Below, one piece after another: positions 1 to 8,939 of a stretch of DNA of 37,647 nt. Position 1 is the first letter of the stretch, and the number at the start of each line of letters is the position of its first letter. The notes under the pieces were generated by a model that worked only from the letters and a program-made list of their open reading frames with translations, did no database searches and was not told the DNA's origin. Location: NCBI GenBank assembly GCA_011523705.1, contig WTGC01000204.1:1-37647 (forward strand), in the 5' to 3' direction. Position numbers and translations under genes: made by a program. The stretch is from Chloroflexota bacterium (GTDB lineage: Bacteria > Chloroflexota > Anaerolineae > Aggregatilineales > Phototrophicaceae).

Positions 1-920
1 TCATCATGCGCTGCGGCTTCGACAGCGACGGCCGCATGTTCTTCGCCGTCACCGCCGACGGCCGCCCCCTGCGCAAACGCCGCTACCTCTTCACCGAGAC
101 CTTCGCCATTATCGGCTTGGCGGAATACGCCCGCGCCACTGGCGATGAAGCCGCACTGCAACGCGCCATCGACACCTACCGGCTCGTGGTCGATCATCTG
201 CGGCAGCCCGGAAGACTGGAGCCGAAAGTCTTCCCCGAGACACGCCGCGCCAAAGCCCACAACGTATCAATGATCATGCTTTCGACCACGCAGGAGATGC
301 GCCTGGCCTCCCCGCCCGACCCGCTCTACGCCGAAGTCGTCAATGACGCGCTCGATCAGATACTCAACCAGTTTCTTGATCAGGACGCGGGTGCCGTCTT
401 TGAAGTGCTCGGCGTCGATGGCCAACGCCTCGACACCGTCGATGGCAGGCGCCTCACACCGGGCCACGCCATGGAATCGGCCGCCTTCGTCATGCACGAA
501 GCCATTGAGCGCGGCGACGATTCGCTGATTCCGCCGGCGCTGAAGATGATCGATTATTCGTTTGAGCGCGGCTGGGACGAGGAATACGGCGGCTTGCTCT
601 ACTTTGTCGATATCGACGGCAAACCGCCCACCCGCCTGGAATGGGATATGAAGTTGTGGTGGCCCCACGCCGAAGCGCTCTATGCCCTGCTGCTAGCGTA
701 TCACCTGAGCGGCGACGAAAAGTACGCCCGCTTTTTCGAGCAAATGCACGATTGGACATTCGACCACTTTCCCGATCCCGAATATGGCGGCTGGTTCGGC
801 TACCTGCATCGCGACGGAGGGCTATCCACCCCGCTCAAGGGCGGCATGTGGAAAGGTTTCTTTCACAGTCCGCGCGCGCTCTGGCTCTGTTGGCGGCTGC
901 TCGGCGAGATGCTGGCTTAA
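1..920 (+). CDS. AGE-family sugar 2-epimerase (N-acylglucosamine 2-epimerase / cellobiose 2-epimerase type), 5' end missing
   Basis: This is the C-terminal part (about 305 residues visible) of an AGE/RnBP-type (alpha/alpha)6-barrel epimerase. Such enzymes invert C2 of N-acylhexosamines, aldoses or beta-1,4-disaccharides in the cytoplasm. Counting from the first internal Met at base 6, the family signatures are visible: GHAME at 153-157, KLWWPHAEAL near 216-225, and FHSPRAL at 286-292. The histidines in these motifs are the usual active-site residues. Complete family members are about 390-410 residues, so roughly 90-100 N-terminal residues lie before the window, and the Met at base 6 is not the real start. 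The gene converges with the serine hydrolase and their stop codons overlap (TTAA at 917-920). The family is clear; the substrate cannot be told. Confidence 0.88.
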   Translation, partial: IMRCGFDSDGRMFFAVTADGRPLRKRRYLFTETFAIIGLAEYARATGDEAALQRAIDTYRLVVDHLRQPGRLEPKVFPETRRAKAHNVSMIMLSTTQEMRLASPPDPLYAEVVNDALDQILNQFLDQDAGAVFEVLGVDGQRLDTVDGRRLTPGHAMESAAFVMHEAIERGDDSLIPPALKMIDYSFERGWDEEYGGLLYFVDIDGKPPTRLEWDMKLWWPHAEALYALLLAYHLSGDEKYARFFEQMHDWTFDHFPDPEYGGWFGYLHRDGGLSTPLKGGMWKGFFHSPRALWLCWRLLGEMLA

Positions 921-2266
921 TCCTGCCGCGGGTGCAAGCGCGATCCAAAGCGCAGATAACGGATCTCGCCAGCCGCGTCTCGCAGAAAGTCGGCGCGCGT
1001 TCCCTCAACAGCGCCATCGAGAAAGAGCAATTGATCGGGCCCGCAGCGCGCCGCTTCAGCCGGCGGCATGTCCGGCGATTCCTCGTCGCTGGGAAATCCG
1101 CCGAGGTATCGAATATCGGCGAACAATCGCCCCCCATCCATCCGCAAATCGATTTCCCGCATCGTGCCCCGATACCGGCCGACATACTGCGCCAGCTCCT
1201 CTGCCAAAGATTCAATGACTGTTGGTTCCTCGATCACGATGCCGCAAAACTCCCGCAAAACCCCCTTGTTGAAGCGATCGTAGAGCGCCGTCCCCTTGTC
1301 CCCATTTGTCATCATGCCCAGCGCCAGTTGATGTTCCGGCACGAGGGCTAAAATGGAGTTCTGCCCATTGGTGCCGCCCGTATGCCAAAGGCGCGTCTCG
1401 TTGGCCTCCCCGCTAATCATCCAGGCTAAGCCGCACCATCCCAGATAAGGCAGGCTGGGCGTCTGGCGCTTATGCATCTCCGCCAGGCTCTCCGGGCGCA
1501 GCAGCGGCGATCCGTCGCCCAGATGATATTCGCCGTAGCGCAGCAGGTCATGAATATGGCAGCAGATTCCCCCCGCGGCATTCATCCCGCGCGGAATCGC
1601 CCAGGGGCGCAATACCCGGCTGCCGTCTTCGGAAGCCTGATGCCCGACTGCGAAGCGATGCAGCATCACCTGATCGGGAATCAAGAAACTGCGCTCCATG
1701 CCCAGCGGCTCGAAGATCAATTCTCGCAGTGCTTCCTCGTAGGTCGCGCCAGTCAGCACTTCAATGATCCGGCCGGCGACGCAAAACGAGGCATTGTTGT
1801 AAGAAAAATGCTGGCCCAATGGCGCCAGCTGCTCGAAATCCGCCATGCCATCCACGTATCTCGCCGCCGCGTCATCGCCGCCGCCGGTATCCGTGAATAC
1901 ATCCCCCGTCCAACCCGCCCGGTGCGTCAGCAAATGCCAAACGCTCACACGTTCCGAGACCTCGTCGTCCCGTACTCGGAAGTCCGGCAGATAGGCACGG
2001 ACCGGCGCCTGCATGTCTAAAAGTTCCCGTTCGACCAAGCGCATCATCGCCGTCGCCGTGACTGTCTTCGTAATCGAGCCGATCTGAAAAATAGTCTCGT
2101 CGTTGACCTCCAATGGATGCTCCACATTCGTCAGGCCGACGCCGCCGGCATAAGTCTCACCAGCGACGCGCAAGCCGAATGTCGCGCCCGGGACGCCCAG
2201 TTCCTCGCGCCAGCATTCAACCTGCTCGGCGATACGTTCAAACTTAATATGATTGTCCGATGCCAC
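917..2266 (-). CDS. Serine hydrolase of the class C beta-lactamase / penicillin-binding-protein-like family
   Basis: The protein has 449 residues and belongs to the beta-lactamase-related (AmpC/DD-peptidase/esterase) family. The catalytic motifs are all visible: SITK (SxxK) at 64-67, LLTHRAG at 112-118, YNN (YxN) at 156-158 and HTG at 295-297. A smaller C-terminal domain (about 350-449) resembles the lipocalin-like tail common in this family. I see no signal peptide, so it is probably cytoplasmic. I chose the GTG at 2266 because GGGGGAGA lies six bases upstream of it on the minus strand and the protein then begins at the family-typical helix. A longer reading to 2443 would overlap the MFS gene with low-complexity sequence. 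It lies 35 bases behind the MFS gene on the same strand, so the two are probably one transcript. Substrate unknown (peptide, ester or lactam). Confidence 0.85.
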   Translation of the reverse strand: MASDNHIKFERIAEQVECWREELGVPGATFGLRVAGETYAGGVGLTNVEHPLEVNDETIFQIGSITKTVTATAMMRLVERELLDMQAPVRAYLPDFRVRDDEVSERVSVWHLLTHRAGWTGDVFTDTGGGDDAAARYVDGMADFEQLAPLGQHFSYNNASFCVAGRIIEVLTGATYEEALRELIFEPLGMERSFLIPDQVMLHRFAVGHQASEDGSRVLRPWAIPRGMNAAGGICCHIHDLLRYGEYHLGDGSPLLRPESLAEMHKRQTPSLPYLGWCGLAWMISGEANETRLWHTGGTNGQNSILALVPEHQLALGMMTNGDKGTALYDRFNKGVLREFCGIVIEEPTVIESLAEELAQYVGRYRGTMREIDLRMDGGRLFADIRYLGGFPSDEESPDMPPAEAARCGPDQLLFLDGAVEGTRADFLRDAAGEIRYLRFGSRLHPRQD

Positions 2267-2301
2267 GTTTGTTCTCCCCCTAATCCATCTCGCCAATATG
2301 A

Positions 2302-3552
2302 TCAACGCCGCTCGGCGGTGGCGCGTATACTTAGCCCGTTCAGAACGACAAAGAAAGCCACCACCAGCATGATGCTTCGCGTGCCGATCGCCAATTGCAG
2401 AAATCCGAAGCAGAAGGTTGAGACGAACCAACCAATATTCCACATCACCAGACCCAGGCTGCTGGCGATATTGTGCAAGTCAGCATCGAGCGAATCCATT
2501 AGCAGCGGTTGAAAAAGCGGCTGCATCGTGTTCCTTATGCCAATCGCCAGCACAAAAAACACGATCGCCATAGCCAGCCCCGGCGCCGCGCTAAATCCCA
2601 CAAAAGCCAACGCGCTGACGAGCATCAAAGCGGCCAGCCCGCCGGCCCGTCCCAATCGCGCTTCCACCGCCGGGTTCAGCAGCGGCATCAATCCCATCGC
2701 CAGCCAACCCAAGCCGATCACGCCGCCAACCGCGCTATCGGTAATCCCGAACAGCTCGCGGAAGATGAGATTGAAGAAGGGAAATGTCAAGCCGCCCGAG
2801 ATGCCGAAGACGAATAACGGGAACGTCAATCGAATCAGGCGACGCCAGGGGGCCGAGTTCCTACTCCCGAATCCCGCTGTCGCAGTGCGCTTGGGCATTG
2901 CCGCCCCAGAGCGCAAAGACAGAATCGGCAAAGCGCTCAGCAGCAGCAGCATCGCGGCGCTCACGATGGCAGCGCGGTAAGCCAGGGGCATCTCTTCTGG
3001 AGGCATCCCATCGGCGCCGGCAATCGACAGCATCTGGCTGGCGACAAGCGGCAGCGCCCCGCCAAGCACGCTGCCAATAGCTACGGCCAGCATGGCGACC
3101 AGGTTGTGATACGAGAACATCGCCGTATGCTCGCTGCGATCGGTCAGCGTGACCATAAACGGCGGCTTGGCCACTTGGTTGGCGCCAAAGCAGGCGCCCC
3201 AAAGAAAGCGACTGAGGGCGATAATCGCCAGATTCTGCGTCAGCGCCGTCGTCGCCACCGCCAGGGCGATGCCGGCTGTCGATAGCGCGATCAGCCGCCG
3301 ATTGCCCAGGCGGTTGGCGACCAGACCGATCGGCAAGCCGATGAGAAAACCGCTGAGCCGCGGCAGCGACTGCAAGAGGCCGATCGTCGCCGTATCATAA
3401 CCGATGCTGACCAGGTAAAAGTTCAGCAGAATATCGGCGATGCCCAGCAAGCCAATATGAAAAAGCAGGCTATGGCACAAGAACAGCAGTACGTGTCCGT
3501 TCAAGCCGGGGGCGCGGCCGATGCGGAACGTCATCTCAACCACAGATTTCAT
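2302..3552 (-). CDS. Major facilitator superfamily transporter
   Basis: This is a 416-residue, very hydrophobic protein with about 12 membrane segments. The MFS loop 2-3 signature appears as GLPIGLVANRLGNRRLI in the N-terminal half, and a hydrophilic loop near the middle (around 215-240) separates two six-helix bundles. It is an inner-membrane carrier; drug, sugar and peptide exporters or importers all share these features, so no substrate is offered. It is the first gene of a minus-strand pair with the serine hydrolase, which suggests that the carrier moves a substrate or product of that hydrolase. The start is uncertain: neither the first ATG (3552) nor the one at codon 7 (3534) has a convincing Shine-Dalgarno sequence. 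Confidence 0.85.
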   Translation of the reverse strand: MKSVVEMTFRIGRAPGLNGHVLLFLCHSLLFHIGLLGIADILLNFYLVSIGYDTATIGLLQSLPRLSGFLIGLPIGLVANRLGNRRLIALSTAGIALAVATTALTQNLAIIALSRFLWGACFGANQVAKPPFMVTLTDRSEHTAMFSYHNLVAMLAVAIGSVLGGALPLVASQMLSIAGADGMPPEEMPLAYRAAIVSAAMLLLLSALPILSLRSGAAMPKRTATAGFGSRNSAPWRRLIRLTFPLFVFGISGGLTFPFFNLIFRELFGITDSAVGGVIGLGWLAMGLMPLLNPAVEARLGRAGGLAALMLVSALAFVGFSAAPGLAMAIVFFVLAIGIRNTMQPLFQPLLMDSLDADLHNIASSLGLVMWNIGWFVSTFCFGFLQLAIGTRSIMLVVAFFVVLNGLSIRATAERR

Positions 3553-3906
3553 CTTGGCAATACGGCATTCATGCGCTCTTTGGATGAGGAAATTCGACGC
3601 TTCTTCCAGCCACGCCGGTGACCCCCGTCTGTCGAATCACAGCAGATTCCCGCCAAGACGCAAAACTTGACAGGCTCACAGCCGCAAGTCTATAATCTGC
3701 CGCATTCGCGCGACCATTGTCGACAGTCCTGAATACTAACAGAATCGCCGTCGACTTCATACATCGCCGCCGGTGACCGAGTCAAGAGACAGGTCTTGGC
3801 GCGCAGGCGAGCGACGCAACCAATGCGCGAGTTTTCTGTCGTGGACTTGCGCCGATGCGCTCGACCAGACGCAAGCCGCATGGGCGTATATTGAGGAGAA
3901 ATCAGT
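3553..3906. other. Divergent intergenic region with promoter and long leader
   Basis: This 354-base region separates the minus-strand MFS gene from the plus-strand aminotransferase genes. I find no convincing gene in it. It holds a near-consensus sigma70 promoter directed to the plus strand (3667-3696) and, at its end, the ribosome-binding site of the TTG-started gene. No comparable promoter for the MFS gene was recognised. A 63-codon open frame at 3773-3964 overlaps the aminotransferase start and has no ribosome-binding site. Confidence 0.6.
3667..3696 (+). promoter_or_regulatory. Sigma70-type promoter for the two aminotransferase-fold genes
   Basis: TTGACA at 3667-3672 and TATAAT at 3691-3696 are both perfect consensus hexamers separated by 18 bases. 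Transcription would begin near 3703, leaving an untranslated leader of about 200 bases before the TTG start at 3907. That length leaves room for regulation, but I recognise no riboswitch or attenuator in it. Confidence 0.65.
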
Positions 3907-5007
3907 TTGGCATCAGAAAACAAATCTGAAATCTTGGCGCAGCATGAGGCTAATTCGGCTTTGAACGCGGCCACGGTAGCGCCGGTCGCGAGACACGACA
4001 AGGACTTGAGCGCCGATGGCATAGCCAGCCCCTTGGACGAGCGAATCATCGCCGCATCGTCGGAAGCGCTGGAAGCCGGGCACACGCATTATGTCGATGT
4101 CCCCGGCATTGCGCCCCTGCGCGCCGCCATCGCCGAATTCCTCAACAACTCGTCCGGAGCGAGTTGCGAGCCCGGAAATATCATCGTCACTGCGGGCGTC
4201 CAGGAATCGCGCTTTCTCACCATGCAGAAGATCGGCGAAAACTTCGAGAGCATCGCCGTACCCGCGGTCGCGCATCCGGGCGCGCAGAAGGCGCTCGGCG
4301 TCAGAGCGCGCAACGTGATTCCGCTACCCGTTGATGCGGAACGCGGTTATCTCCCCTCGATAGAATCAATTTCCGATGTGGTGGCTGGCGGCTGTCGCCT
4401 GCTTTACCTCGAGTCGCCGTCTCGCCTGAGTGGCGCCGCTTATAAGACCGACGAGGTCGCGGCTATTGGTCAAGCCCTGCGAGATGCCGGCGCGTCGGCA
4501 ATCTGGGACCAGGGCCTCGCCCCCTGGGTGGATGGGGACTGCCCTTCGCTCGCCGCCCTTGAAGACGCGCCCGCGCTATTCACAACCATTGGCGAGGCTT
4601 TTCCCGGTATGGGCTTGACGAGTTGGCACATCGGTTACATCGCCGCGCCCGAAGACCAGATTCCGTCCATGCAATCGCAAAAGCAAATCATGGCCATCTG
4701 TACCAGCACCGCCGCTCAATACGCCGCCCTCGAAGCGAGCAATTTGTTCGCGGAAGCGCGCGCTTCTAAGTTGGCGCAGTTGTCTCAGCTCAGAAACAGA
4801 CTTGTCGAAATGGCCGCCGACCGGAGCCTCGATGTCATCTCCGGCGACGCCAAAAACATCATCGCGCTGCGGGCGCCCGCGGCGGGAGCCGCCAATTTGC
4901 GCGGCGCCGGCTTCGACTTCGCCGACGGCGCCTCATTTGGCGCGCCCGCTGTCATTCGCCTGAAAGTAAACGCCGCCACAGCCGACGCGCTGCATGCGCT
5001 CAGCTAA
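3907..5007 (+). CDS. Aminotransferase-fold (class I/II) protein lacking the PLP lysine; likely pseudoenzyme or altered enzyme
   Basis: The 366-residue protein aligns by eye with its downstream neighbour along the fold-type I aminotransferase pattern: YVDVPGIAPLRAAI (62-75), TAGVQES (95-101), WDQG with the cofactor-binding Asp at 201, TSWHIGY (238-244), and the late Arg in VIRLKV. Where the neighbour has FSKAYSMTGW, this protein has AFPGMGLTSW, so the Schiff-base lysine is Pro233. The NNP asparagine motif is also replaced, by SRL at 172-174. The TTG start is chosen because AGGAG (3894-3898) lies eight bases before it. It lies directly upstream of the canonical aminotransferase and their 3'/5' ends nearly touch, suggesting co-expression and perhaps a heteromer. 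Known: the lysine is required for normal transamination. Inferred: this subunit is not a transaminase itself. Confidence 0.8.
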   Translation: MASENKSEILAQHEANSALNAATVAPVARHDKDLSADGIASPLDERIIAASSEALEAGHTHYVDVPGIAPLRAAIAEFLNNSSGASCEPGNIIVTAGVQESRFLTMQKIGENFESIAVPAVAHPGAQKALGVRARNVIPLPVDAERGYLPSIESISDVVAGGCRLLYLESPSRLSGAAYKTDEVAAIGQALRDAGASAIWDQGLAPWVDGDCPSLAALEDAPALFTTIGEAFPGMGLTSWHIGYIAAPEDQIPSMQSQKQIMAICTSTAAQYAALEASNLFAEARASKLAQLSQLRNRLVEMAADRSLDVISGDAKNIIALRAPAAGAANLRGAGFDFADGASFGAPAVIRLKVNAATADALHALS

Positions 5008-5026
5008 CCGGATGCGAGGGAAAACC

Positions 5027-6190
5027 ATGAGCAAAAAGAAAGCTGAAGGCACCAATCTGCTCTACCAATTGATGAGCGAAGCGCGTTCCTACGATGATGT
5101 CATCGTCATGGGGCGCGGCGATCCCGACTTTGATACGCCGCCGCATATCGTCGCCGCCGCCAAAGAGGCCATGATCAACCACCATGCGGATTACAGTCCG
5201 CCGGAAGGCTTGCCCGCCCTGCGCGAAGCAATCGCCGACCGCGTCAAACGCGTCAACAATATTGATGTCGATCCCGCGACCGAAGTCGTCGTCACCAACG
5301 GCGGGCAAGAAGCGCTCTTCTTGATGGTCCTCGCGCTCCTCTCCCCCGGCGACGAGTTGATCGTGCCCGAGCCCAACTACAATACTTACGCCGATTCGCT
5401 GGCTTTCGCCGGCGGCGTCAAAGTCGAGGTTGAGACCTACCCCGAAGACGACTTCCGCGCCGACCCCGCCGATGTCCGCGCCGCCATCAGTGACAAATCC
5501 CGCGGGCTGTTGCTCGTCTCGCCCAATAATCCCGCCGCCAGCGTCATCTCGCCGCCCGATATGCGCGAGATGCTGGATATCGCCATATCGAACGATCTGA
5601 TGATCATCGCGGACGACATTTACGATCTCTTTGTCTATGACGATTTCGAACACCTCAGCCCAGCCTCTCTACCCGGCGGGCTGGAACGTACGCTGACGCT
5701 AAACGCTTTTTCCAAAGCGTATTCCATGACCGGCTGGCGCCTCGGCTGGATCGTGGGACCAGCTGACCTGATGGCGCGCGTGAGAGAACTCAAAGCCGCC
5801 ATCAGCGGCGGCACCTCAATCATCTCGCAGCACGCCGGCATCGCCGCGCTGACGGGACCGCAAGACGCGGTCGAGATGATGGCGGATGCCTATCGCCGCC
5901 GCCGCCGCCTCGTCCTCGACGGCTTGGACGCGATGGGCATAAAATACGGCCTGCCTCAAGGCGGGCAATTCGTCTTCGCCGATATCGGTTTCACCGGCAT
6001 GGACAGTGGTGAAGTCGCCCAGCGCATCCTGAGCGATCAGCACGTGCTGGCTTATCCGGGCTCGGCCTTTTCCAAAGACCGCAAGAATTACCTCCGCATG
6101 ACCTTCCTCCAGCCAGAAGATCAACTGACTGAAGGCTTGGAGCGGATGAAAGTTGCGATGCACAACATCATGGCGGACAGAATTAGCTAA
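5027..6190 (+). CDS. Pyridoxal-phosphate-dependent aminotransferase, class I/II (AspC-like)
   Basis: The 387-residue protein is a complete fold-type I aminotransferase. Visible motifs are GDPDFDTP near the N-terminus, TNGGQEA, SPNNPA, ADDIYD (cofactor Asp), FSKAYSMTGWRLGW with the Schiff-base lysine at 230, and a late LRMTF substrate-carboxylate Arg. The family transfers amino groups between amino acids and 2-oxo acids in the cytoplasm; the specific donor cannot be told. I chose ATG 5027 because GAGGG (5016-5020) is six bases upstream. In-frame starts at 4994 and 5012 would overlap or crowd the preceding stop and have no ribosome-binding site. It is translated 19 bases after the lysine-less paralogue and shares its promoter. 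Confidence 0.9.
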   Translation: MSKKKAEGTNLLYQLMSEARSYDDVIVMGRGDPDFDTPPHIVAAAKEAMINHHADYSPPEGLPALREAIADRVKRVNNIDVDPATEVVVTNGGQEALFLMVLALLSPGDELIVPEPNYNTYADSLAFAGGVKVEVETYPEDDFRADPADVRAAISDKSRGLLLVSPNNPAASVISPPDMREMLDIAISNDLMIIADDIYDLFVYDDFEHLSPASLPGGLERTLTLNAFSKAYSMTGWRLGWIVGPADLMARVRELKAAISGGTSIISQHAGIAALTGPQDAVEMMADAYRRRRRLVLDGLDAMGIKYGLPQGGQFVFADIGFTGMDSGEVAQRILSDQHVLAYPGSAFSKDRKNYLRMTFLQPEDQLTEGLERMKVAMHNIMADRIS

Positions 6191-6380
6191 TCACGATACC
6201 TGTTCCGCCACAGCTAACAATACCTACGCGCCTTTCAGCCACTGATACATTCCCTCTCTCGCGCAGCGTCGACCTCAACGAAGCGCGCAATTTATGGTAA
6301 TCTTGTATCATTAATACGCTAGTGACCCAAATTGAATTGCGCTAGCTGTATCCGCAATGAAGCGTAACATTACAGACATA
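6191..6380. other. Spacer upstream of the GT-C array
   Basis: No gene is visible here. The last part, from about 6300, contains GTATCAT followed about 20 bases later by CAAATTGAATTG. Similar pieces recur at the same relative place upstream of copies 2, 3 and 5, so the duplicated unit extends into this spacer. I could not fix a convincing promoter in it. Confidence 0.4.
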
Positions 6381-6440
6381 GCCGCGGCAAATGGACCGCG
6401 GTCGGCGCCAATTTACCGACTGTCCTGAGAGGCTCGGCTC
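6381..6440 (+). repeat. Conserved 60-base leader of array copy 1
   Basis: This block is identical over all 60 bases to the one before copy 2 and closely similar to those before copies 3 and 5. It contains CCGCGG - 8-base loop - CCGCGG, then GTCGG...CCGAC, both able to form hairpins, and ends in AGAGG (6428-6432) eight bases before the GTG start. It is probably the untranslated leader and ribosome-binding region of the gene. Confidence 0.75.
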
Positions 6441-8939
6441 GTGCCAACGCGTTGGATTTCTGGATTGCGCAATCATGCGCATGTCTTACTGATTGTGCCG
6501 CTGGTCGTCATCGTCATGACCTGGCCGACCTTTCCCCAGCTCTTTAATGGAGACGAGTTTTGGGTGCAAAATGCTACCCTCGACGTTTTGCACAGGATAT
6601 GGGATTCCTGGCATGTCGGGCAGGTTCTGGCTGGACATGCCGAGCTCTGGTACACCACCGACATGTATCATCCGGGTGGCGCGTCTTTGGTCTTCCAGCA
6701 TTTCTCCTTTCCCCATGCCTTGCTAATGCTTGCGCTCAGGCAAGTTATGCCAGCCGACAGCGCAAACAATCTGCTCTTCATGCTGATTCTTGTTTTCAAT
6801 GGCTTGAGCGCCTATGTGCTGATTCAGCATCTGCTCAAGGACAAGTGGGTCGCGCTCTTTGGCGCCGTAGTCGCCATACTGGGCATCTCCTTCAGTTACA
6901 GCAACACCGTCCCGGATCTGATCTGCATTGGCACGCTGCCCTTGACCCTCTACTTCTTTCATCGCGCTTGCTTTGAAGGTCGCCCTCTCTTCGCGGCGCT
7001 GGCCGGCTTTTGCGCTGGCATTACTGCTTTCATCGGCATGTACACCTTCGCCTTCATCTTGTTGAGCGTGGCCTCTTATGCCGCCTTTCTTTTGCCGGCG
7101 CGCTGGCGATATAGTGAATTCTGGCGCCCGCTCCTTGTGTTTGCCCTGCTTTGCGCTGCCATTGGCGCGCTGCGCATCTATCCCATGATGGCGGATGCGG
7201 ACGTATTCCAGGAGGGCTTGGCGAAGTACCGCGGCTGGAAGCGAAGCCATGACGTGCTCGAATTCTTCGTCCATTCACACAATCCTTTCACCGGTAACTT
7301 GCTGCATTCCATATTCAATGTCTCGACCGATGCAGCCTATCAATACAACATAGCCTATCTGGGCTACATCAATCTCTTTTTCCTGGCTTGCGCGCTGCTC
7401 CGCAAAAAGGGTCGGAAAAGTCTGCTTCCCTGGATCACGCTCTTTATCTTCTGCGTCCTCATGCGCCTGGGCGATTATCTCACCTTCAATGGCGTCGTCT
7501 ATCGGGACATCGTTTTGCCTCATCGCGTCTTGTTCCAAACTTTCCCTATCCTCTTTGGGCAAATTGGCGAACCACACTTTTACCTGTTTGGCTTGGTCAC
7601 ACCATTGGCTCTGCTCTCCAGCTATGGCCTGGCCGCGCTCCTCCGCGGGCGATCGGCAAGAACGCGAGCGCTTGTTTCGCTGGCCGCCATCCTGATCGCC
7701 GCGCTTGAGTTCTACGCGCCTATCCGCGGACTTGCATTGCCCACAGGCGCGACGGCTTATATCGACTGGCTGAAGTCTGAACCGGATGGCCCGATCAAAA
7801 CCATCAACTTGCCGAGCCATAAGAACGTCCACCGCTACAGTCAATATGTACAGACATTAACCGGGTTTCCGACAGCCTACGGCCACCAGTGGCGCACCCT
7901 GCGCAGCACCACAAGGTATAATGACCGGACCTTGCTGCTGCGAGAATGGAATCGCAATCACAGCGGGCACTGTTTTGGCCGCCAGAATGCCTACCAGGAG
8001 GCGCTAGACGAACTTCGCTCAGATGGCTTTTCTCATATTGTCTTGTATCTGGGGTATGAACACGCCGAGAAAGTTGAGCACAGCTTTCTCAATCTGCCCG
8101 CCGCCTATGATGACGGGCTAGTCAGGATTTACCGACTAAAGGATATGCGTCTTGGCTGCAAAGACTTGCCGCCAGAGCTGGCTGTGTTTGACCAGTTTTT
8201 GGAATCGCCCTGGGGGGCGAAGCAGCCCGGTTCGTCCTTGCTCAGTTTCCATCCGAGCGACCGACTCGATAGCGATCGCTTCGCTTACCTTGACGCCGCC
8301 ATTGACTTAACGACTAATTGGGGCAGCTTGCTCCACCTCTATGTAGACCAGGGCAAGCCGACCTTCCAAACCGCGGGGCGCCAGGTGACTGCGGAGGACT
8401 ATACAGATCTAGACCAGGTCATCTATGTCGTCTTCCACTCACATGATGCCGACCTCCCGCTGATAGCTTCCACGCCGCCCTTGGACCAATACCAAAGCTG
8501 CGGGCGGCAATTGTATGAGGACGGCTGGGTCGTAGAGCGTCTTCTGCGCCGCGAATTCTCCTGCGCGCTTTTCACCTCGCCGGCGCCGCTGCAGGCCCGC
8601 TATGACAACGGCGCACACTTGGCGAACCTGCTGGTCACATCCGCTAAAGTAGACCTGGAAATCCAAATGAGATGGGCCGCGTTGCCCTTTCCGAAGCATG
8701 CCTTTTCGGTGCAGTTTTTTGATGGGTCCGGCACAAAGGTTCACAATCAAGACTTTGTTGTCGGCGATGGCGCGCTCGGCCGGCAGCTCATCGATTTGCG
8801 AGCGTTGCCGCAAGGAGACTACGCGGTCAAGCTCGTTGTATACAATTATGAGACTCGGCGAAGCGCGCCAGGAACGGTGATCGGAACAGGCGCAAGATTT
8901 GAACGCGAGTTGGAAATCGCGACAATTGATCGCGCATAA
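6441..8939 (+). CDS. Large multi-pass membrane protein, probable GT-C-fold glycosyltransferase (array copy 1, type A)
   Basis: The protein has 832 residues. The first 430 or so are strongly hydrophobic, with about ten membrane segments, beginning HVLLIVPLVVIVMTW at 14-28. The first outer loop carries NGDEFW (Asp38, Glu39), followed by HPGGASL and PHA. A paired acid in the first loop is the catalytic hallmark of GT-C enzymes, which transfer sugars from lipid-phosphate donors on the outer face. Residues 430-832 look soluble and extracytoplasmic and contain four cysteines conserved in all copies. The last 110 residues form a beta-sandwich-like module ending in a Y.VKLVVYNYETRRSA pattern, as in Chloroflexota glycosyltransferase-39-like proteins. 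The GTG start is supported by the shared leader. Membrane topology is certain; the glycosyltransferase role is inferred. Confidence 0.72.
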   Translation: MPTRWISGLRNHAHVLLIVPLVVIVMTWPTFPQLFNGDEFWVQNATLDVLHRIWDSWHVGQVLAGHAELWYTTDMYHPGGASLVFQHFSFPHALLMLALRQVMPADSANNLLFMLILVFNGLSAYVLIQHLLKDKWVALFGAVVAILGISFSYSNTVPDLICIGTLPLTLYFFHRACFEGRPLFAALAGFCAGITAFIGMYTFAFILLSVASYAAFLLPARWRYSEFWRPLLVFALLCAAIGALRIYPMMADADVFQEGLAKYRGWKRSHDVLEFFVHSHNPFTGNLLHSIFNVSTDAAYQYNIAYLGYINLFFLACALLRKKGRKSLLPWITLFIFCVLMRLGDYLTFNGVVYRDIVLPHRVLFQTFPILFGQIGEPHFYLFGLVTPLALLSSYGLAALLRGRSARTRALVSLAAILIAALEFYAPIRGLALPTGATAYIDWLKSEPDGPIKTINLPSHKNVHRYSQYVQTLTGFPTAYGHQWRTLRSTTRYNDRTLLLREWNRNHSGHCFGRQNAYQEALDELRSDGFSHIVLYLGYEHAEKVEHSFLNLPAAYDDGLVRIYRLKDMRLGCKDLPPELAVFDQFLESPWGAKQPGSSLLSFHPSDRLDSDRFAYLDAAIDLTTNWGSLLHLYVDQGKPTFQTAGRQVTAEDYTDLDQVIYVVFHSHDADLPLIASTPPLDQYQSCGRQLYEDGWVVERLLRREFSCALFTSPAPLQARYDNGAHLANLLVTSAKVDLEIQMRWAALPFPKHAFSVQFFDGSGTKVHNQDFVVGDGALGRQLIDLRALPQGDYAVKLVVYNYETRRSAPGTVIGTGARFERELEIATIDRA

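Noticed and set aside
2267..2443. Upstream extension of the serine hydrolase to an ATG at 2443
   Set aside because: It would overlap the MFS gene by about 140 bases, adds Arg-rich sequence with no family match, and ignores the GGGGGAGA six bases before the GTG at 2266.
3773..3964. 63-codon small open frame in the aminotransferase leader
   Set aside because: It has no ribosome-binding site, overlaps the strongly supported TTG start in another frame, and its composition looks random.
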